DNA of 64,000 nucleotides from Lachnospiraceae bacterium (lineage in GTDB: Bacteria; Bacillota; Clostridia; Lachnospirales; Lachnospiraceae). The notes under the pieces were generated by a model that did not search any database, had not been told where the DNA came from, and saw nothing but the letters and a program-made list of their open reading frames with translations. The DNA lies in assembly GCA_015057585.1 (NCBI GenBank), contig SVEF01000002.1, positions 62,001 through 126,000 on the forward strand, read 5' to 3'. Positions 15,171-22,780 of the stretch are shown one piece after another. Every line of letters begins with the position of its first letter. Position 1 is the stretch's first letter. Both the position numbers and the translations under genes were made by a program.

Positions 15171-15208
15171 TATGTCGAACAGCTAGATAAACTTGAATAG
15201 GACGAATA
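15171..15208 (+). repeat. Boundary repeat copy 4
   Basis: Reads TATGTCGAACAGCTAGATAA, then ACTTGAATAGGACGAATAG. It is the last copy of the series and runs directly into the hairpin at 15210-15245. Confidence 0.65.
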
Positions 15209-15209
15209 G

Positions 15210-15245
15210 ATAGGATGATACTGAAAGGTATCGTCCTATTTTGAT
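15210..15245 (+). terminator. Candidate intrinsic terminator closing the accessory cassettes
   Basis: The stem AGGATGATAC / GTATCGTCCT has one T-G pair and a 6-base loop, and is followed by ATTTTGATATTT. The U-run is weak, so termination may be partial. Confidence 0.6.
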
Positions 15246-15364
15246 ATTTGCACAAAGATTATCAAGAAATATTTCTTCCGATGAGGTATGATATTATTAA
15301 GCTGAATATGAAGCATTTGGCGAACAAAATGTTTAGGCTTCATCTAAACATAAGGAGGTATTGC

Positions 15365-15764
15365 GTGAGTGATTTTGAAATCAAAAAAGCATTGGCATTT
15401 ATAGATGAACATATCGAAGAAAAATTATTTCTGAATGATATTGCGGATAATTTAGGATATAGTCCGTTTTATGTCAGCAGAATATTTTCGCAGATCATGG
15501 GAATTTCGATTGTTTCCTATGTTCGTATGCGTAAATTGCAATATGCCTTTTTGGCTTTACAAAACTGTAAAACCATTTTGGAAGTTGCTTATCAATATGG
15601 CTTTGAATCACATGATGGTGTTTTTATTGCTAAAGGAATCTATTGCAGAAATGCAAAATGGATTCTGTTCAAAAATAAGTATATCTTTGTTGCCAAATAA
15701 CTGTGTGGAAATCATGGATGATGGTAGGGGAATTCCTTTGGTGGACGAAGTGCAAAAAAAGTAA
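15365..15764 (+). pseudogene. AraC-type regulator remnant joined to a GyrB-like ATPase fragment
   Basis: A GTG at 15365 with AAGGAGG (15352-15358) opens an AraC-family DNA-binding domain (MSDFEIKKALAFIDEH, NDIADNLGYSPFYVSRIF, VRMRKLQYAFLAL). It keeps the first helix-turn-helix and most of the second, then loses similarity after GFESHDG and stops at 15700. In another frame, 15624-15764 encodes KESIAEMQNGFCSKIS and VEIMDDGRGIP, which resemble the N-terminal ATP-binding region of GyrB/ParE (N-box and DDGRGIP). The two pieces are neighbours in different frames, so the locus looks like the scar of deletions that joined two genes. A short active AraC peptide of 111 residues cannot be excluded. Confidence 0.65.
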
Positions 15765-16010
15765 TGAAATGATGGACCGTATTTTTGGCGGGCATCCGGT
15801 ATCCTCTTTAACTTGAGTTTAGGATGCTGATTGACTTTTTGCGGTTGTAATGATAATCTTATAAAAAATATGGTCATCGGAGGACAGTACACCGTAGTGT
15901 AGGGGATAGTAAGCGGATTGCTTGCAGGCCGCCTGTCAGATAAGATGTCGAGTGAGCTCGGTTATTACAGAAATGTAGTAATCGAGCTTTATCAATATAG
16001 GAGGTTTAAA
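15765..16010. other. Degraded intergenic sequence
   Basis: No convincing gene, promoter or terminator was seen here. Short open stretches (for example one ending in FGGHPVS just after the GyrB-like fragment) suggest decayed coding sequence between the AraC/GyrB remnant and the small gene at 16011. Confidence 0.5.
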
Positions 16011-16197
16011 ATGGAACTTGAAGTAAAGAAAATGCTTGCAGAGGAACTGGGCTATTTGACAAAATTAGAAAATGATTCGTTTGAAGTGAATGCAAAATAT
16101 TTTGAAAATGGTGTGATTCCCCCCACTGCCGGAAGAAGATGAGGAAAAATATAGGACGAAGAGCATTAAAAATAGTGGAGGAAATGAAAATGATTGA
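16011..16197 (+). pseudogene. Small gene with a frameshift in a six-C run
   Basis: The ATG at 16011 has ATAGGAGG before it and opens MELEVKKMLAEELGYLTKLE. The frame stops at 16142 after the six-C run at 16119-16124. If one C is removed, the frame continues as PLPEEDEEKYRTKSIKNSG to a TGA at 16195-16197, giving about 60 residues and overlapping the start of the GNAT gene as coupled genes do. I do not recognise the family. The break may be a real mutation, phase variation by slippage, or a sequencing error. Confidence 0.55.
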
Positions 16198-16744
16198 GAC
16201 AAAAAGATTAGTATTGCGTCCATTTGTAGAAAAGGATGCTCAGGATGTTTTTGAATATTTAAAAGAACCTATGGTAAATTGTTTTGCTTGCATGAAACTA
16301 AATACAATTGAAGACGCCAAAACAGAAGTAGAGAGGCGTGCGAAAGAGACAGAGTTTTATTTTGCTATCGTTTTAAAAGAAACAGGAAAGGTTATAGGAG
16401 AAATTGAAGCATACCCGGAAACACAATCGCCGGGAGAAGAGAATGCGGCTCTTGATACTTTCAGTCCTTGTTGGATGTTGAACAAAGAATATCATGGTAA
16501 GGGGTATGCTTATGAGGCGGCGCATGCATTTTTTGAATACTTATTTTTTCAAAAAGGAGCGAGACGTATTTATGCATATACGGAAGACTATAATTTGTCT
16601 TGTCAGCGTCTTTGTGAAAAATTGGGCATGAGACGTGAGGGGATGTTTGTGGAGTTCGTTTCTTTTGTCAATGATGTCGAAGGAAATCCAATTTATGAGA
16701 ATACCATTCAGTATGCAATATTGCAAAAAGAATGGAAAAGATAA
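16190..16744 (+). CDS. GNAT family N-acetyltransferase (RimJ/RimL type)
   Basis: A 184-residue acetyl-CoA-dependent transferase. It starts IETKRLVLRPFVEKD, the common opening of RimJ/RimL-type GNATs. The acetyl-CoA loop is the NKEYHGKGYAYEAA region (residues about 100-113), followed by the RIYAYTEDYNLSCQRLCEKL helix that carries the family's Asn. The substrate may be a ribosomal protein N-terminus, an antibiotic or a small amine, and the sequence does not decide. The ATG at 16190 is preferred because GGAGG (16177-16181) lies eight bases away. An ATG at 16184 is too close to it. Confidence 0.88.
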   Translation: MIETKRLVLRPFVEKDAQDVFEYLKEPMVNCFACMKLNTIEDAKTEVERRAKETEFYFAIVLKETGKVIGEIEAYPETQSPGEENAALDTFSPCWMLNKEYHGKGYAYEAAHAFFEYLFFQKGARRIYAYTEDYNLSCQRLCEKLGMRREGMFVEFVSFVNDVEGNPIYENTIQYAILQKEWKR

Positions 16745-16866
16745 GAAAAATCAGTTTGAGAAAGCGACATGAAGCGTCTGATTTTTTAAAATACAGCATT
16801 TCTCGCTTTGTGTCGTGTTAAAATGTGAGGTTATAGGATATTCTGGACGAGAGAGGAGGATTCGGT

Positions 16867-17379
16867 ATGGACCAAATAAAAATAGGTTCTTTTTTGAGAG
16901 TATTGAGACAGGAAAAGGGAATGACACAAGAGCAACTGGCAGAACAATTAAACGTATCTAACCGTTCTGTTTCTCGCTGGGAAACGGGAAGTAATATGCC
17001 GGATTTGAGTATGTTAATTGTCTTGGCAGAGTACTATGATGTGGAGGTCGGAGAACTTATTGACGGAAAGAGGAAAGGTGAGAAAATGAATGAGGAAGTG
17101 AAAGACACATTGGAAAAAGTTGCAGGCTATAATGAAATGCTTAACTTAAAGTCGATGCGCAGAGGAATTATGATGATGAGTATAGTCTTTCTTATCATGG
17201 TAATGATTTCCTTGTGGAAAGAACTTTCACCTGCTCCGCTGATTAGTATGGTGTGTGCATACAGCGGGGTTGCGTTGATCAGTAAAGCAAGAGAAGGAAA
17301 GGATAAATCAGATTTTATTACCGGTAGTATATTATTGATAGCAATGCTGGTAAATACAATAGCTTTTATTTTAAAGTGA
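16867..17379 (+). CDS. XRE-family regulator with C-terminal membrane segments
   Basis: A 170-residue protein. Residues about 8-62 form a Cro/CI-type helix-turn-helix (TQEQLAEQLNVSNRSVSRWE covers the recognition helix). After a linker, the last 70 residues contain about three hydrophobic segments (MMMSIVFLIMVMISLW and two more), so the DNA-binding domain is tethered to the membrane. Clostridia have many of these and their signals are largely unknown. GAGAGGAGG precedes the ATG. The next gene begins 35 bases after its stop and is probably co-transcribed. Confidence 0.85.
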   Translation: MDQIKIGSFLRVLRQEKGMTQEQLAEQLNVSNRSVSRWETGSNMPDLSMLIVLAEYYDVEVGELIDGKRKGEKMNEEVKDTLEKVAGYNEMLNLKSMRRGIMMMSIVFLIMVMISLWKELSPAPLISMVCAYSGVALISKAREGKDKSDFITGSILLIAMLVNTIAFILK

Positions 17380-17414
17380 TACATGATACAGTAGGTTTGA
17401 AGGAGGCGATACCT

Positions 17415-17702
17415 ATGAAAAAATATTTTATTGTAAGTTTGGTGAAAAACGGGATTCTGGGAGGCGGTATTGTTGCTGATTCGGAAGCAATTACTTACCA
17501 TACAGGGAAGGTGACGGTTCCCCAGGAATACAGACATTTGGTAATGAAATATGAAGATATTTGCGAAGTAACAAAAGGGTGGCTTTTAATTTTGCCGACA
17601 GTTACGGTAAAAATGCGAAACGGTCAAGAATATAAATTCGCGGTGTTCTTTAGCAGAAAACGTTTTATCAATACGCTCAGAGATATGGGAGTTAACGGAT
17701 AA
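17415..17702 (+). CDS. Small protein of unknown function, possible bacterial PH/GRAM-like fold
   Basis: 95 residues starting at the ATG at 17415, which has AGGAGG (17401-17406) nine bases before it. The frame is open 13 codons upstream without a good site. The protein has no membrane segment. It alternates short beta-like strands (EAITYHTGKV, WLLILPTVTVKM, YKFAVFFSRK) and ends in a helix (RFINTLRDMGV), which suggests a small PH- or GRAM-like domain. That is inference from pattern only. It follows the membrane-bound XRE regulator closely and may work with it. A 253-bp palindromic element starts just after its stop. Confidence 0.6.
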   Translation: MKKYFIVSLVKNGILGGGIVADSEAITYHTGKVTVPQEYRHLVMKYEDICEVTKGWLLILPTVTVKMRNGQEYKFAVFFSRKRFINTLRDMGVNG

Positions 17703-17714
17703 ATTCCGAACGCC

Positions 17715-17967
17715 ATGGCAGATATAGGGCGAAGCGAAGTGGAAATTTTTATGAAAGAGCAGATAAAAACAAAGGGGCAGTTTTATTCAGACGGAACTCT
17801 AAGAAAACGTCGGCACTTGGCGAAGTGCAGCGAATTTGAAAAATTCGCTTGAGCCTTAGTGCCGCTACGTTTTCGCCGAAGCGGGAGCGGGTTCCGGAGA
17901 ATAAAACTGCCCCTTGTTTTATGTATCTTCAAAAAATTTCCACGAAAATCTGCCATATATCTGCCAT
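17715..17967 (+). repeat. Long palindrome with structured core, copy A
   Basis: The innermost arms are near-perfect (GGGGCAGTTTTATTC at 17774-17788 with its complement at 17899-17913). Weaker complementarity continues outward to ATGGCAGATATA on the left and TATATCTGCCAT on the right. The core at 17790-17897 folds as GGAAC/GTTCC, AAAACGT/ACGTTTT, CGGC/GCCG, ACTT-GGCG-AAGT and AGCGAATTT-GAA-AAATTCGCT. It also allows two crossing pairs, CTAAG (17799-17803) with CTTAG (17855-17859) and GGCGA (17819-17823) with TCGCC (17873-17877). It is homologous to copy B at 49682-49912. Confidence 0.85.
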
Positions 17968-18076
17968 AAGTCTTTTCTATTATTGTGGTATGTGATACAA
18001 TAGGAGCAGGAGTATGTTCGTCTCCTTGGAAACAGCAGAAAAGACCGCATACTATGGCGGTAGAATAGAGGGAAAG

Positions 18077-21000
18077 ATGAAGAGAGAAGGAAACAAACGG
18101 AAAAAATGGTTAGGAATGCTTGTGGGACTTTTGCTTCTTGTTTTTATGGTAGCATACGGCTACAAGGAATATGCAAGCGCAGCTGTGTCGGGAACGATTA
18201 CAGCCAGTACTTTGTTTGTGCGGACAGGTCCGTCTGAGCAGTACCCAAAGGTGGTATCTTCAAGCGGAGTTGTAGTATATCTTTCCAGAGGAGACAGTGT
18301 TTATATTTCCCACAGTACAAATGGCTGGTATTATGTAACCGCAAGTTTTAACGGTGAGAGAATTACGGGTTATGTCAGTGCAACGTATGTGTTGACTACG
18401 GGAGATGTTCCGACGGCAGCTCCGACAAAGACGCCAACACCGACCCCGTCTCCAAGACCGACAAATACACCGACACCATCACCGAAACCTGTGAATACAC
18501 CAACGCCGGCAGCGGGGGTACTTATGAGCGGATTCCCTCGTCCTGGTACAGTAACTGCCAGCAAGTTAAATGTAAGAGAAGATGCAGAGGCAGGTGCGAC
18601 AAAGATTGCCGGATTGGATCGCAATACGGCAGTTACCATCCAGGGTGTAAAAAAGAATGCAGCAGGGGAATACTGGTATCAGATTTCCTTTGTGCTTGAC
18701 GGAGCTACAAAAACCGGTTATGTAAGCAGTGCTTATATCAGTGTGGCTGCTCCGACGGCAACGCCAACGCCGACGGCAACACCACTTCCGGAGGCAGTAG
18801 AAGATGTAGTGAATGGAACTTTCCCGAGAACCGGCAAAGTAACAGCCAGTTCTTTGAACGTAAGAAGAGACGCGGGTACTTCCAAGACGGCGATTACATC
18901 CGTTACCAACGGTACGGTTGTATCGATTCTTTCCGCTAAGACAGATGAGGCGGGAGAATACTGGTATCAGATTTCCTTTACGCAGAGTGGCGTAAAGAGA
19001 ACCGGATATGTGCACAGCAAATATATTGCAGTAGATAAGATTGTCGCGGATCCTACCGCTACTCCGGTACCGACAAAGGCCCCGACGGCAACACCGGTTC
19101 CGACACAGACACCGCAGGCCACGGCAACTCCGACCCCGGATGCTACTTTGGTAGGTGAAATTATTACAAAAGAAGATGTAGAGCAGAACAATGCGGAATA
19201 TTATTATTCTGCAAAGGTAACAGCATCGGAATTAAACCTTAGAAAAGAACCGACCTCTTCGTCTGAGAGGATTATGAAGGTGGCGCATAATACACAGTTG
19301 TTAGTAATTAACGAACACGCAAGCAACGGCGATGTGTGGTATAGGGTGGCGTTGAAGGTGGACGGTGTTGTAGTTTACGGTTATATGTCAGCAAACTATG
19401 TTTCCCTATTGTTTACAGAGCCGGTTGCCGGTGTTGTGGATTCATCGGAACGCCTCAGAATGCGCGACGAAGCGTCTGCAAGCGGCAGTTATGTAAAAAC
19501 AAAAGAGAATGCAATTATTTCCCTAAAAGATGGGGATAAGATACTGGTTGTCGGAGAAAAGACAACGGACGGAACAAAGTGGTTCAAAATATCGATAGAC
19601 AAAAACGGAACAGCGTATGTCGGTTATGTACAGGCAGCATATATCCGTCTTGCAAAGATGCCGGAAGCTACGCCGACACCAACACCGACTCCTACGCTTT
19701 CACCGACGCCGACGGTTTCGCCAAAGCCAACGGCAACACCGCGTCCGACAGCGACACCAACGCCGACAGCAACCCCGACACCAACAGGGCTTCCAAAGCC
19801 GAAGACCATCAAGGTAGACGGCGAGAATTATCCGATGAATGAAGCAGGAGTCCTGACCGGATACGGACGCTGTAAAGATGAGATGGGTGTATTGGCCGTA
19901 TATGTAGCTCCGAGTGCGCCGTATGAGGTAGTGAAGGATTATCGGTGGGGTATTGTATGTGTAACACCGGACATGAAACTGGATTTGTATTATAAATATA
20001 AATCGAAGGAAAACAAGACATACTGGCATGTTGGTTTCTACTATGACGGTGTCAGATATTACGGTTATGTACAGTCCATGTGGGTAGAAGTACTGGACGA
20101 AGAAGAAGCAAAGCTCCTCGAACAGGGAATGAGCGGAAGCAGTTCCTCCGAATTTGAAAACTATCTGAGCCAGCAGGGCTTTCCGGAGAGTTATAAGCCG
20201 TACTTGAGAGCATTACATGAAAAATATCCGGAGTGGATTTTCAAGGCAGACCATACAACACTGTTATGGGAGGATGTCATTGAAGAGGAAAGCATTGCGG
20301 GTAAGAACCTGATTCCGAACACCAAGAGTGTGGAGTGGAAGTCGTTGGAAACCGGTGCCTATGATTGGGTAAAGGATGAATTTGTCCTGTATGACGGCTC
20401 TACCTGGGTAACGGCTTCGAAGGCAGCGATTGAATACTACATGGATCCGCGTAACTTCTTAAATGAAACGAACATTTTCATGTTTGAAGTACTGCGCTAC
20501 GCTCCGAAATATCAGAACACAGACGGTGTTGAGAATATTTTAAAGGGAACACCTTTTTATCAGACAAAGTTCACCTACACGGATGAGTGGGGAAGAATTG
20601 TGACACTGACCTATGCAGAGGCATTTGTCAAGGCGGCAGAATACTCGGGTGTCAGCCCGTATCATCTGGCAGCCCGCGTAAAGCAGGAAGTGGTTACAAG
20701 CTCCTCTTCGACAAGCAACAGTGTATCCGGTACGGTAAAGGGATTGGAAGGTCTGTTCAATTTCTATAATATCGGAGCATATCATTCCACAGTTGCAGGT
20801 GGTGCGATTGCAAACGGCCTGAAATACGCAAAGAACGGTGCGGCAAATAATGATGCATTGAATGCAGCCTCCCTGATTCCATGGACGGACCGTTACAGAG
20901 CAATTGTGGGCGGAGCTTATATTCTGGGCGCCAACTACATCAACCGGGGACAGGATACGATTTACCTGCAGAAGTTTAACGTAACGGAGTCTTCCACGTA

Positions 21001-21442
21001 CTATCATCAGTATATGGCAAATGTGGAGGCACCGTATGCAGAGTCCAAAAAGACGGCCAGTGCGTACGATTCGCTGAAGGATTTACCGATCGTATTTTCC
21101 ATTCCGGTTTACTATGATATGCCGGCAAGCAATGTGAAGGCACCGGAAAAGGCGTACAATCCGAACAACTGGCTGACCACATTAAAGATTTATGATTCTG
21201 TGGGAAAAGAATTGAATATTACACCGACGTTTAATGCAAAGGCTGACCAGACATATTACTTAGTGGTGGATGAAGATGACTTCATGGTACAGGTAGAGGC
21301 GACGGCAGCCAGTGCGAGCGCTACGGTGGCGGGTACCGGATTCTATGCCCTGATACCGGGGCAGAGTACTTCGGTTACAGTTGCTGTAACGGCAGAAAAC
21401 GGCGATGTCAGGGAATACGAGATGATTATCGTACGCCCATAA
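18077..21442 (+). CDS. Giant secreted multi-SH3 N-acetylglucosaminidase-like protein
   Basis: About 1121 residues. A basic N-terminus and a hydrophobic segment (GMLVGLLLLVFMVAYGY) form a signal peptide or anchor. Five bacterial SH3 repeats and one divergent repeat follow (typical YWYQISF and TGYVSSAYI patterns), separated by four Pro/Thr-rich linkers. A glucosaminidase-like domain with AEYSGVSPYHLAARVKQE and a GLFNFYNIGAYHST region comes next, and then a C-terminal cadherin-like beta sandwich. It probably binds and cleaves peptidoglycan outside the cell. The frame is open to an ATG at 18014, but a likely -10 (TACAAT, 17996-18001) lies too close to that start, so the ATG at 18077 with GAGGG is preferred. 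Confidence 0.85.
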   Translation: MKREGNKRKKWLGMLVGLLLLVFMVAYGYKEYASAAVSGTITASTLFVRTGPSEQYPKVVSSSGVVVYLSRGDSVYISHSTNGWYYVTASFNGERITGYVSATYVLTTGDVPTAAPTKTPTPTPSPRPTNTPTPSPKPVNTPTPAAGVLMSGFPRPGTVTASKLNVREDAEAGATKIAGLDRNTAVTIQGVKKNAAGEYWYQISFVLDGATKTGYVSSAYISVAAPTATPTPTATPLPEAVEDVVNGTFPRTGKVTASSLNVRRDAGTSKTAITSVTNGTVVSILSAKTDEAGEYWYQISFTQSGVKRTGYVHSKYIAVDKIVADPTATPVPTKAPTATPVPTQTPQATATPTPDATLVGEIITKEDVEQNNAEYYYSAKVTASELNLRKEPTSSSERIMKVAHNTQLLVINEHASNGDVWYRVALKVDGVVVYGYMSANYVSLLFTEPVAGVVDSSERLRMRDEASASGSYVKTKENAIISLKDGDKILVVGEKTTDGTKWFKISIDKNGTAYVGYVQAAYIRLAKMPEATPTPTPTPTLSPTPTVSPKPTATPRPTATPTPTATPTPTGLPKPKTIKVDGENYPMNEAGVLTGYGRCKDEMGVLAVYVAPSAPYEVVKDYRWGIVCVTPDMKLDLYYKYKSKENKTYWHVGFYYDGVRYYGYVQSMWVEVLDEEEAKLLEQGMSGSSSSEFENYLSQQGFPESYKPYLRALHEKYPEWIFKADHTTLLWEDVIEEESIAGKNLIPNTKSVEWKSLETGAYDWVKDEFVLYDGSTWVTASKAAIEYYMDPRNFLNETNIFMFEVLRYAPKYQNTDGVENILKGTPFYQTKFTYTDEWGRIVTLTYAEAFVKAAEYSGVSPYHLAARVKQEVVTSSSSTSNSVSGTVKGLEGLFNFYNIGAYHSTVAGGAIANGLKYAKNGAANNDALNAASLIPWTDRYRAIVGGAYILGANYINRGQDTIYLQKFNVTESSTYYHQYMANVEAPYAESKKTASAYDSLKDLPIVFSIPVYYDMPASNVKAPEKAYNPNNWLTTLKIYDSVGKELNITPTFNAKADQTYYLVVDEDDFMVQVEATAASASATVAGTGFYALIPGQSTSVTVAVTAENGDVREYEMIIVRP

Positions 21443-21469
21443 GAAATTTTTTCTGGAAAGTGAAATAGT

Positions 21470-22780
21470 ATGAAAAAAAGAAACAGTAACAAATGGATAG
21501 TGATACTGTTGATTATAATGTTTATAACGACTGCCGCACCGGTATCCCCGGTGCAGGCAGCCAGTGCCACGGTCACCGTATCTTCGACAAACACAGAAAT
21601 TCATGTCGGCGATACGGTTGAAGTGATTTTAACCATCAAAGCGGATACTCCGATTGGAGATTTTGAGTGTTATTTAAATTACGATGATTCTGTATTTGAA
21701 TTTCAAAAATCTGATGTTGCGTCTTGCATTACCGGAGGCGGGGGTTCTTTAAGAATATCTGATATCGGAGCATCCAGATCGGAGCAGGAGAGAAGTTATA
21801 AAATTATTTTCAACGCAATAGACAAAGGCGAGTGCAGAGTAGAAATTTACGGACGCCCAATGGTATACGGGTATGCTGACGGAACAGAGATGTCCGTTAC
21901 GGCGTTTAGTAAAACATTTCTTGTGTACCCGTCTTACCTTGCATCTGCGGACAGTTCCCTGGCTGCACTGCATCTGGTGGACAGCAGAATAAAAACGGTT
22001 GCATTGACGCCGGTCTTTTCTCCGGAGATGACAACGTACTATGCTTCCGTGCCATATGATGCCAGCAGCGTGATTGTCAGCGCAATTGCGGGAGATGCGG
22101 AACATGCCACAGTGAAGGTTTTCGGTGACGGAGATCTTTCGTACGGAACAAATGAGGTCCGGATTGCGGTGACGGCAGAGGATGGTTCCTCGACAGAATA
22201 TCTGGTTTATTTGTATCGTGCAGAGAAGCCGGAACCGACGAAAGCACCGGAAAATCCGGGAGAAGAAGACGGACAGAATCCGCCGGAGCACGACGGAGAG
22301 AATGCAGAAAAATTGCCTGCGATGGTGCACGGAGTTGTTTTAGAAGAGACAGAAACGGATATACTGATAACGGAATACCATACGTATCGTGTTTGTGAAA
22401 AGCCGAGCGCATTTTTGGTTCCGGACGGCTATGCAGAGACAGTGGTTGCAATTGATGAAGTTTATGTGACTGCATATGCAAAGCAGGGAGAAACCGAAGA
22501 ATTTCTTCTTATGGTACTGGCCAATGAACGCGGACAGGTGCGTTGGTACCGCTATGACCGTGTAGAACAGACACTGCAGAGAGTGAGTGATGAGGAGTTT
22601 GTCATTACTCAAAATGTCATCAGCAATGAAGAGGCATGGCAGGAAGCGGTGCGGCAATATGAGGTCAGACAAAAGGGATTGATGGTTGCCGTTGCTTTAC
22701 TGACGGGAATCGTATTGTTCCTTGCAGTGTTGATGACATGGATGATTATGCGTAACAGGAGACAGAAAAATGAAGGATAA
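21470..22780 (+). CDS. Cohesin-like surface protein with cadherin-like domain and C-terminal membrane anchor
   Basis: A 436-residue protein. The signal peptide ends near PVQAASA. Residues about 30-150 resemble a cohesin-type beta sandwich (VGDTVEVILTIKADTPIGDF). Residues about 155-250 resemble a cadherin-like beta-sandwich module (SSLAALHLVDSRIKTVALTP), as in the preceding protein. A Pro/Glu-rich linker, a small domain of unknown type and a C-terminal membrane segment (VAVALLTGIVLFLAVLMTWM) with a basic tail follow. It is likely displayed outside the cell. It sits 27 bases after the SH3 protein and overlaps clpC by 11 bases. Whether the cohesin-like domain binds a dockerin is unknown. Confidence 0.75.
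   Translation: MKKRNSNKWIVILLIIMFITTAAPVSPVQAASATVTVSSTNTEIHVGDTVEVILTIKADTPIGDFECYLNYDDSVFEFQKSDVASCITGGGGSLRISDIGASRSEQERSYKIIFNAIDKGECRVEIYGRPMVYGYADGTEMSVTAFSKTFLVYPSYLASADSSLAALHLVDSRIKTVALTPVFSPEMTTYYASVPYDASSVIVSAIAGDAEHATVKVFGDGDLSYGTNEVRIAVTAEDGSSTEYLVYLYRAEKPEPTKAPENPGEEDGQNPPEHDGENAEKLPAMVHGVVLEETETDILITEYHTYRVCEKPSAFLVPDGYAETVVAIDEVYVTAYAKQGETEEFLLMVLANERGQVRWYRYDRVEQTLQRVSDEEFVITQNVISNEEAWQEAVRQYEVRQKGLMVAVALLTGIVLFLAVLMTWMIMRNRRQKNEG

Noticed and set aside
13495-15208. Classical integron
   Set aside because: No tyrosine recombinase gene and no attC pairs with GTTRRRY-type ends were found; the boundary repeats are of another kind.
17715-17967. Ordinary terminator hairpin
   Set aside because: No U-run follows, the structure is branched, and its core is conserved at a second locus with different arms.
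18014-18076. Earlier start for the SH3/glucosaminidase protein
   Set aside because: It would place the likely -10 box (17996-18001) about 12 bases from the start codon and put the apparent ribosome binding site outside the transcript; the later ATG gives a normal signal peptide.
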